A stretch of 64,000 nucleotides of DNA, from assembly GCF_007971525.1 (NCBI RefSeq), contig NZ_CP042437.1, positions 2,108,001 through 2,172,000 of the forward strand. Direction: 5' to 3'. Below are positions 44,677-55,330 of the stretch, piece after piece; the stretch's first letter is position 1; each line of letters starts with the position of its first letter. Origin of the DNA: Mucilaginibacter ginsenosidivorax. GTDB taxonomy: Bacteria; Bacteroidota; Bacteroidia; Sphingobacteriales; Sphingobacteriaceae. The translations under genes were made by a program, and so were the position numbers. Under the pieces are notes generated by a model. It was not told where the DNA came from. It saw only the letters and a list, made by a program, of their open reading frames with translations, and did not search any database.

Positions 44677-46155
44677 ATGAAAAAAATATTAATCAGTATT
44701 TGTATTATTAGCCTTGCCGCAAGCTGTACCAAGGTTAATGAGCATGTGTATGACAAATATACGGCTGACCAGTTTTATTCAACCGCGGCGGGTGCCGATG
44801 ATGCTTTGGCCAATGTGTACTCAAAAATTACCGGCAGCTGGGGATCTAACTACGCCGGCCGCGATAATTGCTGGTACGATTTAAATAGCTTCTCGTCAGA
44901 TGAGCAGGTAATACCGCACCGTAACACCGGCGACTGGCAGCTTGACTTTGCCCAACTGTATACCCGTACCGAATTGCCAAACCTGGGTATCATCAACAAT
45001 ACCTGGAACTGGGCTTACTCTACAATTTACAGCGCCAACCTGGCCATAGCCCAGCTTACATCAGCCAAAGCCGATCCGGCAAAAATTGCCGAGGCCAAAG
45101 TGATGCGTGCCTGGATCTATTACCTGTTGATAGATGATTTTGGCGATGTGCCGTTTTACACCGACAACAATACCAACGTTTCAAAAATACCGCAGGCAAA
45201 ACGTGCCGATGTTTACAACTTTGTGGTAAACGAGCTTAAAGCCAATGTTGATTTACTTTCTGAAACACGCGGCGGCGCTTATTATGGGCGTTTTAACAAA
45301 TGGGCTGGTTACATGGTACTGGCCAAGGTTTACTTAAATGCCCAGGTTTATACTGGCACCCCACATTGGGCCGAAGCTTTGGCAGCAGCCAGCAAAGTAG
45401 CATCAGGCGGTTTTACATTACATGCCGCCGGTGCAAGCACAACAGCACCGCTGGGGAACACCTATTATGACCTTTTTGGCGATGTATGCCCTAACGACGA
45501 AACCATTTTTGCCTTATACATTACGCAAAACGTTATCAGCGGTAACATTTACACCATCCGGAGCTTAAACAGCCCCAATGGTGTGGCGCTTATAGGCTTT
45601 GCAGGCTGGAATGGCACCATCATCCCGTCAGAGTATTATGATAAGTTTGATAATACCGACGTACGTAAAAAGCAATTCCTGGTTGGCGCGCAGGCCGGCG
45701 GTATTACGTATACCAAAGAAGTATCATCATTGATAGACCCGGGTGCAGGCCCTAACGAGGGTATCCGCGACGATAAATTCTTCCCTGTAAAACCATCTGA
45801 CGGCAGCGGCGAATCAAACGATTTCCCGGTTTACCGTTATGCCGATGTACTGCTGATGCAGGCCGAGTGTAATGTACGCTTAGGCAACGTTACAGCCGCA
45901 GCCCCATTCCTGAACCAGGTAAGGGAGCGTGCCGGTCTTAGCGATATTGCAGCACCTACGTTAGATAACATTTACGATGAGCGTGGATTTGAATTGAACA
46001 TGGAAGGCCACCGCAGGCAGGACATGATCAGGTTTGGCAAATTTTTGCTGCCACACGGTTTTGTTCAAACTACACCTGCCTACAGGATGCTGTTCCCGAT
46101 ACCGACTGAAGCGCTTAACGCCAATACCACGTTGAAACAAAATCCAGGTTATTAA
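44677..46155 (+). CDS. susD: SusD-like nutrient-binding lipoprotein
   Basis: This 492-residue outer-membrane lipoprotein has Cys17 in the lipobox LAASC after a short signal. It has the helical TPR-rich SusD/RagB fold, with SAKADPAKIAEAKVMRAWIYYLLIDDFGDVPF and the C-terminal VYRYADVLLMQAECNVRLG and ERGFELNMEGHRRQDMIRFGKF segments typical of the family. It caps the SusC barrel and binds glucan at the cell surface. The frame opens with an upstream TTG, but the ATG at 44677 is the natural start. Confidence 0.93.
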   Translation: MKKILISICIISLAASCTKVNEHVYDKYTADQFYSTAAGADDALANVYSKITGSWGSNYAGRDNCWYDLNSFSSDEQVIPHRNTGDWQLDFAQLYTRTELPNLGIINNTWNWAYSTIYSANLAIAQLTSAKADPAKIAEAKVMRAWIYYLLIDDFGDVPFYTDNNTNVSKIPQAKRADVYNFVVNELKANVDLLSETRGGAYYGRFNKWAGYMVLAKVYLNAQVYTGTPHWAEALAAASKVASGGFTLHAAGASTTAPLGNTYYDLFGDVCPNDETIFALYITQNVISGNIYTIRSLNSPNGVALIGFAGWNGTIIPSEYYDKFDNTDVRKKQFLVGAQAGGITYTKEVSSLIDPGAGPNEGIRDDKFFPVKPSDGSGESNDFPVYRYADVLLMQAECNVRLGNVTAAAPFLNQVRERAGLSDIAAPTLDNIYDERGFELNMEGHRRQDMIRFGKFLLPHGFVQTTPAYRMLFPIPTEALNANTTLKQNPGY

Positions 46156-46169
46156 TTATTCATAAAGTG

Positions 46170-47258
46170 ATGAAAAAAATAATCAACTTAACATTTGCAG
46201 CGATGGCCTTCATGACCGTTGCCTGCCATAAGCAGGCGGAGTTGACCACGCTTAAACCGGTTGCCTTCACGGGTAACATGACGGCCTCAACAACCACAGT
46301 CACCTTGTCTGCTACAACCGACGATCAGTCGGTAATTACCTTTACCTGGCCTGCGGTAGTTTACCCTTACAAATCGCACGTAACCTACACCCTGCAGGCC
46401 GATTTGCCTGCCGATACCGTAGGCGCAACCGCCTGGCAAAACGCTACATCGGTATTAATTGGAACCGATGTGCTGACCAAAACCTACAAAGGCAGCGATT
46501 TAAACACCCTGGCCCTTGCCTTAGGCGTTACGCCAAATGAAGTGGGCAAAATGGTGTTCAGGGTGCAGGCCTACCAGGATAGGAATGCTTATTCAAAAGC
46601 GGTAACATTAACTATCAGCCCGTATAAAATTATCCTGCCGCCAAGCAACAATTACCCGGTATTATACCTTCCGGGCGATTACCAGGGCTGGTCGCCGGGC
46701 ACTGCGGGAACTGTAGCGGCATCGGTACCTAACATTTATGAAGGTTATATTTATGAGCCTGCAGGCGGCAGCTATCACTTTAAGTTTACCAGCGCGCCCG
46801 ATTGGAACCACATTAACTACGGCGATGGCGGCCCCGGCTTATTAACCACCGATGGCACCAAAGGCGATCTGGTTTTGCCTGGCCCGGGTGTTTATGAACT
46901 GGTTGCTAACCCACAAACCCTTACCTGGTCATACACCCTGGTTACCTGGGGAATAATTGGCGATGCCACGCCAGGCGGCTGGAGCACGGATACCCAAATG
47001 ACTTACGATCCGGCTAAACAGGTGTGGACGGTTACTGCCAACATGGTTTCAAGCGGATCGTTCAAATTCAGGGCTAATAACCAGTGGGCTATTGATTTTG
47101 GTATCACAGCAGATGGCAAAATTCAGTATGCCGATAACCCTGCATTACCGTACAACGGCTCGTTAGGCAACCTAACTGTACCGTCAAATGGTAATTATAC
47201 CATTACACTGGATCTGCATGATCCAAACAATTACAACTTTAAGTTAAAGAAAAATTAA
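46170..47258 (+). CDS. susE: SusE/SusF-like starch-binding lipoprotein
   Basis: This 362-residue surface lipoprotein has Cys19 in TVAC after the signal peptide. An Ig-like SusE N-terminal domain (about 30-155) is followed by two carbohydrate-binding modules (about 163-255 and 260-360), with aromatic segments such as YLPGDYQGWSPG and GGWSTDTQMTYD that bind alpha-glucan. I start at ATG 46170 (MKKIINLTF) rather than the GTG three bases before. It is in an operon with SusD, 14 bases downstream. Its two-CBM layout is like SusE. Confidence 0.85.
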   Translation: MKKIINLTFAAMAFMTVACHKQAELTTLKPVAFTGNMTASTTTVTLSATTDDQSVITFTWPAVVYPYKSHVTYTLQADLPADTVGATAWQNATSVLIGTDVLTKTYKGSDLNTLALALGVTPNEVGKMVFRVQAYQDRNAYSKAVTLTISPYKIILPPSNNYPVLYLPGDYQGWSPGTAGTVAASVPNIYEGYIYEPAGGSYHFKFTSAPDWNHINYGDGGPGLLTTDGTKGDLVLPGPGVYELVANPQTLTWSYTLVTWGIIGDATPGGWSTDTQMTYDPAKQVWTVTANMVSSGSFKFRANNQWAIDFGITADGKIQYADNPALPYNGSLGNLTVPSNGNYTITLDLHDPNNYNFKLKKN

Positions 47259-47435
47259 CCGGTAAGGCAGCGCGTTTGCTGCCTTACACAATGCCTTTTT
47301 AAATATACTTTGCGTATGTTAACGGGTTTTACATGTGTGCATTAGTTGATTTTCAGGAGTAACCGGGGTTGCCGGGCTCCTGATTTTTACAACAGACCGC
47401 CTGCCCCAATAACTATTCATCACCCTTATTTATAC

Positions 47436-49889
47436 ATGAAATTTACTACGATCACACTTTTATTTGCCTGCGTTTTAAACTTGCCATGTGCTATGGCGCA
47501 ATCGCCGGTAGTAACACCCGGCAATATCGAAACCGCTACCATAGGGCAACAGGAAGTTTCTTTAAAAACAACCAATGCTTACGGCAGCGTATCTGTTTAC
47601 AGCCCATCCATCATTCGGGTGCGGTTGGATAAAAAGGTATTGGGTGCCGATTTTTCGTACGCCGTGGTTGGCAAAGCGCAGGCTGTAAAAGTGCAGATCA
47701 GCCAAACGGATAATGAGATTGATATCAGCACCGATTCATTAAAAGCGGTAATTCAAAAAAAACCTTTTAGCGTAACGTTTTATACAATCGATGGCCAAAT
47801 AATTAACCAGGACGAGCCTGGTTTAACCACATCCTGGGTAAACGATGCGGTAACTACCTATAAAAAAATGCAGGAGGATGAGCATTTTGTAGGCCTTGGC
47901 GAAAAAACCGGCAACCTTGACCGAAAAGGCAATGCCTATACCAACTGGAACTCCGATGTATATGGCTACAGTACCATGGCCGATCCGCTTTACTCTACTA
48001 TCCCTTTTTATGCAGGCATTCACCATGGGTTAAACTATGGTATTTTTATGGATAATACCTACCAAAGCGATTTTAACTTTGGCGCCAGCAATAACCGTTT
48101 CTCATCATTCGGCGCGCATGGCGGCGAAATGAACTATTATTTTATCTACCATAAAAAAATGGCAGATATTATAGCCTCTTACACCTGGCTTACCGGGCGT
48201 ATGCCTTTACCGCCAAAATGGGCTTTAGGTTACCAACAAAACAGGTACAGCTATTACCCCGAAGCCGAGGTAATGCGCATAGCCCAAACCCTGCGCGAAA
48301 AGCGCATCCCTGCTGATGGTATTACTTTAGATATCCATTACATGGACAGGTACCAGCTATTCACCTGGAACAAAAGCCGCTTTCCCGAACCTGTAAAAAT
48401 GACCGATGCGCTCAACAAAATGAACCTGAAGCTTACGGTTATTGTAGACCCGGGAATTAAGGTTGAAAAAGGCGCCCCTGCTTATGAAAGCGGCCTGAAA
48501 CAAGACGTTTATATTAAATACCCCGATGGCACGCCATACACAGGCCAGGTGTGGCCGGGCTGGTGCAACTTTACCGATTTTACCAGCGATAAAGGCCGCG
48601 CATGGTGGCGTAACCAGGTCGATTTCTTCGCAAAATCGGGCGTGAGCGGTATTTGGAATGACATGAACGAAATATCTACCTGGGGCCAAAAAATGCCCGA
48701 TAATGTTTTGTTTGATTATGATGGCCACCCAACCACCCATTTACAGGCACATAACGTGTATGGATTAGAAATGGTACGCTCCAGCTACGAAGGCGCGCTG
48801 GAACATTTTAAAGAGCGGCCTTTTATACTGAGCCGCTCAGGCTATGCAGGCCTGCAGCGCTACTCGGCCATTTGGACAGGCGATAACCGTGCCGAGGAAG
48901 ACCACATGTTGTTAGGCGTGCGTTTAATGAATAGCCTTGGCCTAAGCGGCGTATCGTTTACGGGGATGGATATTGGCGGGTTTACCGGCAACCCCACCAC
49001 CTCCTTGTATACACGCTGGATTGAGCTTGGCGCATTTATCCCCTACTATCGTAACCACACGGCCTTGAACAGCCGCGCCGCCGAGCCATGGGCTTTTGGC
49101 GAGGATGTGCTGGACATTGCACGAAACTATATCAGCTTGCGCTACCAGTTAATGCCTTATTTATACTCCAGCTTTTATGAGTCGACTCAAAACGGTTTGC
49201 CTATAATGAGGTCATTGGCTATCAATTATACTTTTGACCCAAAAGTAATGGACGCCACTTACCAAAACCAATACGAGTTTGGTAACGGCTTTATGGTTGC
49301 TCCTTTTGAAAGCACCGCGGCTTTTGGCAAAGTATATTTTCCCGAAGGCAACTGGTATGATTTATATACCGGGGCCCAACAAAAAGGTGCACAGGAAGTA
49401 ACTATCCCGCTAACGGTTAGCAAACTGCCGGTTTATGTAAAAGGTGGCAGCATTATCCCTATGCAGTCCCTTACCCAATCAACAGCCGAACTACCTACCG
49501 ATACCCTTGCCGTACATGTTTACAAAGGCAGCAAGGCCAATCATTTTGTGTATTACGAAGATGATGGCAAAAGCTTCGGCTACCAGAAAGGTGATTTTTA
49601 TAAACGTACCATCAGTTTTGATCCCGATAAAAAAACCATCACATTTGATAAGGCAGAAGGGAACTTTAAAACCAATTTTAAATACATCAGGCTGATGCTG
49701 CACGGCTTTGAACAATCAACATCAGTTAAAGCAGGCAACCGCAATTTAAAGCTACAGGATAGCAGCATCGCGTTTTTAGGTGCCGCAGCAAATACCGACC
49801 CGCAAGGGAGCATAAACAGGCCCGATAGCAGCCCTGTTAAAACGGTAACCATCAGTAATGCGCCAAATAACATCCAGATAAATTATTAA
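47436..49889 (+). CDS. GH31 alpha-glucosidase
   Basis: This 817-residue secreted enzyme has a signal peptide (cut after CAMA), an N-terminal beta-sandwich (about 25-235), the (beta/alpha)8 domain (about 236-590) and C-terminal beta-domains. The nucleophile is Asp409 in WNDMNE and the acid/base is Asp483 in WTGDNRA. These motifs identify GH31 with retaining activity on alpha-glucosides, and context favours maltodextrin or isomaltose as substrate. The frame continues 30 codons upstream, but the signal peptide fixes the start at 47436. It replaces the GH97 enzyme seen in the B. thetaiotaomicron sus operon. Confidence 0.92.
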   Translation: MKFTTITLLFACVLNLPCAMAQSPVVTPGNIETATIGQQEVSLKTTNAYGSVSVYSPSIIRVRLDKKVLGADFSYAVVGKAQAVKVQISQTDNEIDISTDSLKAVIQKKPFSVTFYTIDGQIINQDEPGLTTSWVNDAVTTYKKMQEDEHFVGLGEKTGNLDRKGNAYTNWNSDVYGYSTMADPLYSTIPFYAGIHHGLNYGIFMDNTYQSDFNFGASNNRFSSFGAHGGEMNYYFIYHKKMADIIASYTWLTGRMPLPPKWALGYQQNRYSYYPEAEVMRIAQTLREKRIPADGITLDIHYMDRYQLFTWNKSRFPEPVKMTDALNKMNLKLTVIVDPGIKVEKGAPAYESGLKQDVYIKYPDGTPYTGQVWPGWCNFTDFTSDKGRAWWRNQVDFFAKSGVSGIWNDMNEISTWGQKMPDNVLFDYDGHPTTHLQAHNVYGLEMVRSSYEGALEHFKERPFILSRSGYAGLQRYSAIWTGDNRAEEDHMLLGVRLMNSLGLSGVSFTGMDIGGFTGNPTTSLYTRWIELGAFIPYYRNHTALNSRAAEPWAFGEDVLDIARNYISLRYQLMPYLYSSFYESTQNGLPIMRSLAINYTFDPKVMDATYQNQYEFGNGFMVAPFESTAAFGKVYFPEGNWYDLYTGAQQKGAQEVTIPLTVSKLPVYVKGGSIIPMQSLTQSTAELPTDTLAVHVYKGSKANHFVYYEDDGKSFGYQKGDFYKRTISFDPDKKTITFDKAEGNFKTNFKYIRLMLHGFEQSTSVKAGNRNLKLQDSSIAFLGAAANTDPQGSINRPDSSPVKTVTISNAPNNIQINY

Positions 49890-49904
49890 AAAGGAAGTGT
49901 GAGT

Positions 49905-51305
49905 ATGATCATGAGTAACAAAAAAAAACAGATGAACAGTTTAATTCTATTTATAATGCTGATAGGCTCGCTACTGGGCTGTGGCAAAAAATCGCCAACA
50001 ACAGATGACGGCGGCACCATCCCACCCCCAAGCAATACCGACCCAGCACAATACGGTACCCCTTTTAGCGGCGTACCGGCAACTAAGGATATCGTAATGT
50101 ACGAGGTGAATTTAAAAACCTATTCGCCGGTTGGCTTAAGTAGCGCCATGGCCCGCTTAGATTCTATCAAAGCGCTTGGCGTTAACGTGGTATGGCTAAT
50201 GCCAACCTACCCGGTAGGCGTTTTGAAAGCTTCAGGATCGCCCTATGCAGTTAAAGATTATACGGCAGTAAACTCCGATTTTGGCACACTGGATGACTTG
50301 CGGGCTTATGTTGCCAAAGCACATACGCTGGGCATAGCCGTTATATTGGATTGGGTAGCTAACCACACCTCATGGGATAATGCATGGATTCAGAATAAAG
50401 ACTGGTACCAGCAGGATGCATCGGGTAATATCATTATTCCGCCAGGCACAAACTACTCTGATGTTGCCGCTTTGAATTACAACAACACCAGCATGCGTGC
50501 CGCCATGATCAAGGCCATGAAATACTGGGTGTATACTGCCAATATCGATGGCTATCGCTGCGATTTTGCCGATAATATCCCCAATGATTTCTGGGTACAG
50601 GCAATAGATACTTTAAATAAAATTACCACCCATAAACTGATCTATTTAGCCGAGGGCACCAAAGGTCCCGAAATAAGCGCGGGTTTCCAGATGAATTTTG
50701 CTTTCAGCTATTACGGTACGCTTAAAAACCTATTTGCAGGTACATCCAGCCCATCGGCCCTATTCTCAACAAACACTGCCGAAAAAGCTTCGTTACCGGC
50801 CAATGGAATTAAGTTAAGGTACATAACCAACCATGATAATGCATCGTCAGATGGCAGCACCATCAGCGAATATAAAGGCAAGCAAGGTGCATTGGCCGCA
50901 TTTGTATTGGCAGCGTATATGGATGGCGTGCCATTAATATACAGTAGCCAGGAAGTTGGCTATCCAAATTCCATAAATTTCTTTAACAATGTACCGGTAG
51001 ATTATACGGCTAACCCCGATATGATTGCCGAATACAAAAAGATTATCGCCTTCCGCCAGGCACACGAAGCTGTTAAAACGGGAACACTAACCGCTTATAA
51101 CGATAATGATATTGTATCCTTCGAGAAAAAGACGGCAGCGGATGATGTATTGGTACTGGTAAATTCAAAAAACAGCAGCGTTACTTACGCTGTTCCGGCA
51201 GCCCTGCAAGGTACTACCTGGACAAACGGCTTCACCAAAACAAATATTACTTTAGGTGCCCAGCTTACTATTCAGCCATATCAATACCTGGCGCTAAAAA
51301 AATAG
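49905..51305 (+). CDS. GH13 alpha-amylase-family lipoprotein
   Basis: This 466-residue lipoprotein has Cys26 in the lipobox LLGC. The catalytic triad is Asp220 (DGYRCDFAD), Glu250 (LAEGTKG) and Asp311 (TNHDNASSD), with the early motif ILDWVANHTSWDN, all in order for GH13. The C-terminal beta-domain is present. The lipobox suggests surface exposure, like the SusG enzyme, to make oligosaccharides for SusC/D. AAGGAAG seven bases before the ATG at 49905 supports this start; 49911 is an alternative. It is the last gene of the operon. Confidence 0.93.
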   Translation: MIMSNKKKQMNSLILFIMLIGSLLGCGKKSPTTDDGGTIPPPSNTDPAQYGTPFSGVPATKDIVMYEVNLKTYSPVGLSSAMARLDSIKALGVNVVWLMPTYPVGVLKASGSPYAVKDYTAVNSDFGTLDDLRAYVAKAHTLGIAVILDWVANHTSWDNAWIQNKDWYQQDASGNIIIPPGTNYSDVAALNYNNTSMRAAMIKAMKYWVYTANIDGYRCDFADNIPNDFWVQAIDTLNKITTHKLIYLAEGTKGPEISAGFQMNFAFSYYGTLKNLFAGTSSPSALFSTNTAEKASLPANGIKLRYITNHDNASSDGSTISEYKGKQGALAAFVLAAYMDGVPLIYSSQEVGYPNSINFFNNVPVDYTANPDMIAEYKKIIAFRQAHEAVKTGTLTAYNDNDIVSFEKKTAADDVLVLVNSKNSSVTYAVPAALQGTTWTNGFTKTNITLGAQLTIQPYQYLALKK

Positions 51306-51363
51306 TTTCTTGTTTACTTTTTATATCAAAGGGGCAGCTTGGTCTCTGATCCCTTTTGGGTTT

Positions 51364-51397
51364 GTAAATCACCGCGCGATGCGGTGATTTACTTTTT
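51364..51397 (+). terminator. Rho-independent terminator of the alpha-glucan operon
   Basis: The exact 12-nt arms GTAAATCACCGC and GCGGTGATTTAC enclose a 5-nt loop and are followed by T5. It lies about 60 bases after the GH13 stop. Confidence 0.9.
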
Positions 51398-51447
51398 AAA
51401 GGGGATTTTTTCCTCTGACCGGAGATAGAAAAAGCTGTTCCTGAATT

Positions 51448-52200
51448 TTACAACAACCCGCCGGCGACAGTTATCCTTTCGCCTGTTACCCAACCTGCAT
51501 CGTCAGAAGCCAGGAATACCGCAACTTTTGCAATATCCTCCGGCTGACCGGTGCGCCCCAGTGGCGTGTTAGCAATCATTTGTTTCTCCAAATCGCCGCC
51601 AATTATACCCGCAGTGCGCGTTCCTTCCGTTTCTGTAACGCCGGGTGCAATAGTATTAACCCTTATTTTCCGCCCGCCCAACTCTTTGGCCAGTAGCTTT
51701 GTCATGGTATCAACGGCCGCTTTTGCCGCGCAATATACCACCAGGCCAGGTATGGGATTTTGGCTTACTGTCGAGCTGATGTTTATGATACTGCCACCCT
51801 CCTGGCCAAATAGCGCAACCGCGCCTTGGGTACACAATAAGTTACCCAGCACATGTGTGTTATATTGTGCATGAAAACTATCTTCGGTAACGGCCTCTAA
51901 AGGCTCAAAAGTAAAAACGCCTGCATTATTCACCAGGATATCCAGCCCGCCAAACGCAGTTTTTGTTTCGGTAAACAACCTTTTCACATCTGCCGATAGT
52001 GTTATGTTACCCTGAACAGCGATGGCAGTGCCACCATCTTTTGTTATTTCATCAACTACTTTATCTGCGTCCGCCTTCGCCGATGCATAATTGACCACAA
52101 CTTTTGCACCCGCTTTTGCAAATGCTTTTGCAATTCCGGCACCAATTCCTTTTGATGCACCGGTAACCACCGCAACTTTATCTTTTAACTTTAAGTCCAT
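51448..52200 (-). CDS. Short-chain dehydrogenase/reductase
   Basis: This 250-residue classical SDR oxidoreductase uses NAD(P). The cofactor-binding TGASKGIGAGIA is at 11-22, NNAG follows at about 88-91, and the catalytic Ser in IINISSTVS and YxxxK in YCAAK complete the triad. The length and motifs resemble 3-oxoacyl-ACP reductase-type SDRs, but the substrate is unknown. I start at MDLKLKDKVAVVTGAS, as the eight extra upstream residues are unusual. It is divergent from an HxlR regulator that probably controls it. Confidence 0.9.
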   Translation of the reverse strand: MDLKLKDKVAVVTGASKGIGAGIAKAFAKAGAKVVVNYASAKADADKVVDEITKDGGTAIAVQGNITLSADVKRLFTETKTAFGGLDILVNNAGVFTFEPLEAVTEDSFHAQYNTHVLGNLLCTQGAVALFGQEGGSIINISSTVSQNPIPGLVVYCAAKAAVDTMTKLLAKELGGRKIRVNTIAPGVTETEGTRTAGIIGGDLEKQMIANTPLGRTGQPEDIAKVAVFLASDDAGWVTGERITVAGGLL

Positions 52201-52237
52201 TTTATTGCTTTTAATGAGCTGCAATACTAATATATTT

Positions 52238-52290
52238 GTATACTTTTGGCAAGTATGTACTTATTTGTATCTTACATACCAAAAAGTATC
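52238..52290. promoter_or_regulatory. HxlR operator-like inverted repeats
   Basis: ATACTTTTGGCAAGTATGTA near 52240-52259 and, in the opposite orientation, ATACTTTTTGGTATGTA (rc of 52272-52289) share the halves ATACTTTT and GTATGTA. The first repeat overlaps a TACTTTTG element (52241-52248) reading toward the HxlR gene. These are likely binding sites for the regulator. Confidence 0.6.
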
Positions 52291-52291
52291 T

Positions 52292-52310
52292 ATTATTGAT
52301 TATCAATAAT
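52292..52310. promoter_or_regulatory. Perfect palindrome before the HxlR gene
   Basis: ATTATTGAT and ATCAATAAT flank a single T, 14 bases before the ATG. It is AT-rich and could be a further operator half-site pair or a UTR feature. Confidence 0.4.
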
Positions 52311-52324
52311 TTACATATAAAAAA

Positions 52325-52681
52325 ATGAAAAACAAACGCGAAATCCCTGAGCAAATCCAGAATTGTGGCGTTGAATATGCGTTTAAACGCATCGGCGGAA
52401 AATATAAGGCGAGGATTTTATGGTATTTACATTCAAAAGCTGTACTGCGTTACGGCGAGCTAACCCGTACGTTGCCCGATATTACCACCAAAATGCTCAC
52501 GCAAACTTTAAGGGAATTGGAAGACGATAAATTAATAACACGGAAAATGTATCACGAAGTGCCGCCCAAAGTAGAATATTCGGTGAGCGAAACAGGACGG
52601 GAACTAATCCCGTTTATAGAGCATTTACACAATTGGGGTAAAAAACAATTGCAAAATGAATTATTAGCAAACAAGGAATAA
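52325..52681 (+). CDS. HxlR-family transcriptional regulator
   Basis: This 118-residue winged-helix regulator is of the HxlR type. IGGKYKARILWYL matches the signature IGGKWK, LTRTLPDITTKMLTQTLRELEDDKLI is the recognition region, and EVPPKVEYSVSETGREL is the wing. A Cys at 14 (NCGVEYAF) is at the position of the redox-sensing Cys of YodB/HypR-type members, hinting at an electrophile or redox sensor. It is divergent from the SDR gene. Confidence 0.92.
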   Translation: MKNKREIPEQIQNCGVEYAFKRIGGKYKARILWYLHSKAVLRYGELTRTLPDITTKMLTQTLRELEDDKLITRKMYHEVPPKVEYSVSETGRELIPFIEHLHNWGKKQLQNELLANKE

Positions 52682-52844
52682 ATAACCGGAATCTACAACT
52701 AAAGCTTGTCAAAAAATTGAGCCTGGCATAATTTCCGGATCCCGGTATTTCAAACCAACACGCCGGGAATTTAAATATTCCTCCATCTTTTTATTTATTA
52801 CACAGGTAGGAGCCTTTTCATTAAGAAGCCAAACGCAATTTACC

Positions 52845-53315
52845 TCAGCCCTCTACCCTATACTCCGCCTGGTGCAAAACCGGGAATTTAACAGAGTTGG
52901 CTATAAAGCATAATTTATTAGCCTCGTGGTGCAGTTCATCTGCCCTTACCTCCATAGTGGCTTCTTTAAGGGTGATTACCGGCTTTAATATTACTTCGGT
53001 AAAATAGCCGCCGCCATCGCTGGTTTCAACCATCGTACCTTCTGCCCTATCTTCATACGCGGTTACCACCACGCCCGCCGCCGAACATAAGTGCAGGTAC
53101 CACAGCATGTGGCAGGTAGCTATCGATGCAAGCAACAGGTCTTCGGGGCTATAACGGGATTTATCCCCCCTGAAATTTGGATCTGATGAGCCTGAAATAT
53201 CCTGCTTACCATCAATGCTGATGGTGTGGGCACGTTCATATGATCTATAATCTTTGGTTCCGGCGCCGGTATTGCCTGTCCAGGTGATGGTGGTTTTATA
53301 GTGATGATCTTTCAT
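52845..53315 (-). CDS. OsmC-family protein
   Basis: This 156-residue protein of the OsmC/Ohr superfamily detoxifies organic hydroperoxides or acts in stress response. SPEDLLLASIATCHMLWYLHLCSAAGV contains two Cys residues (14 apart), and the conserved Arg/Glu region near the N-terminus is present. It follows HxlR convergently and precedes the aldo/keto reductase, all of which fit a redox-stress group. Confidence 0.83.
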   Translation of the reverse strand: MKDHHYKTTITWTGNTGAGTKDYRSYERAHTISIDGKQDISGSSDPNFRGDKSRYSPEDLLLASIATCHMLWYLHLCSAAGVVVTAYEDRAEGTMVETSDGGGYFTEVILKPVITLKEATMEVRADELHHEANKLCFIANSVKFPVLHQAEYRVEG

Positions 53316-53355
53316 AATCTAATATCACCATAAAAATAAACACCACTAAATAAAA

Positions 53356-54363
<1,008 letters not shown>

Positions 54364-54385
54364 AGGTATTATGTTTTTGTTACTA

Positions 54386-54393
54386 CAAATGTA
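54386..54393 (-). promoter_or_regulatory. Candidate -7 element of the aldo/keto reductase gene
   Basis: TACATTTG on the minus strand matches TAnnTTTG, 22 bases before the ATG. No -33 TTTG is visible. Confidence 0.42.
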
Positions 54394-54575
54394 ATACAAC
54401 AGTTAGCGCTGCGGTTATAAGTATCAAACCAAATATTACAAAATTCAAACAGCTGGTGTTAAGTCAAAAAGTCTTTAGTCGAGAGTCTAAAGTAATGTTT
54501 GTTTGTTTCTTACTTTCTACACAAGGGTAATAGCCGTTGATTTAAGTACGATAGTGCACCGTTAAAATCCTTGCA

Positions 54576-54616
54576 AAAAAAAACGCGGTCAGGCAAAGCC
54601 CAACCGCGTTTTTTTA
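54576..54616 (-). terminator. Rho-independent terminator of the prs-rplY transcript
   Basis: On the minus strand AACGCGGT, then GGGCTTTGCCTG, then ACCGCGTT and a run of T form a GC-rich stem followed by a U-tract. It lies about 20 bases after rplY. Confidence 0.88.
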
Positions 54617-54630
54617 TCAGGAGATAAAAA

Positions 54631-55215
54631 TTATTTTTTACCTGAAGCAGCTTCCTGCTCAGCCTGACGTAATGCACGTGAAGTGGTTACAGATACGATA
54701 GTATCTTCCTGTGCATTGGTAATAGTTAAGTTTGGCAATTTAATTTCGGCCACTTTTACTGATTTACCAACTTCCAAAGCAGCGATGCTTACTTCAATAG
54801 CATCTAAATGATCTTTAGGTAATGCTTTGATGCGCAGTTTCCTTAGTTTTTGAACTAATTTACCACCCACTTTAACACCTGGCGAAGTTCCGGTTAATTT
54901 AACAGGGATTTCGATAGAGATAGGCTTTTTCTCGTCAAGCAACAAAAAGTCTACGTGGATAATTTGTTCAGTTAAAGGGTGAAACTGCAAATCTTTAATA
55001 ATAGCCTGTGATTTAACACCAGCAACGTCAAGATCGATGAAATGAACAACCGGAGTGTAAACTACGGCTCTCAAATCAGCTGCGGACACTGAAAAGTGGG
55101 TTTGGGTTGGCCCACCGTAAAGTACTGCAGGCACTAAGCCCTGATAACGCAGTTCTTTAGCGTCTCTTTTCCCTACGTTCTCTCTTGGAGAACCGCTAAT
55201 AGCAATTGATTTCAT
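54631..55215 (-). CDS. rplY: Ribosomal protein bL25 (Ctc form)
   Basis: This 194-residue protein is the longer Ctc/TL5-type bL25, which binds 5S rRNA in the large subunit. The N-terminal domain (about 1-92) contains RENVGKRDAKELRYQGLVPAVLYGG and the C-terminal beta-domain (about 95-180) contains PVKLTGTSPGVKVGGKL. The tail is basic. It follows prs with a 115-base spacer and is ended by a strong terminator. This pairing of prs and the bL25 gene is common in bacteria. Confidence 0.95.
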   Translation of the reverse strand: MKSIAISGSPRENVGKRDAKELRYQGLVPAVLYGGPTQTHFSVSAADLRAVVYTPVVHFIDLDVAGVKSQAIIKDLQFHPLTEQIIHVDFLLLDEKKPISIEIPVKLTGTSPGVKVGGKLVQKLRKLRIKALPKDHLDAIEVSIAALEVGKSVKVAEIKLPNLTITNAQEDTIVSVTTSRALRQAEQEAASGKK

Positions 55216-55330
55216 TGTTTTTTATTTTATTATTTATTGTTAAGTCCAAGGTCAATAAACTATGGATTTGCTTTTATTCATTCAATGTACGTTCATCGCC
55301 ATGGACCATCGACCATCAGCTATGGACTAA

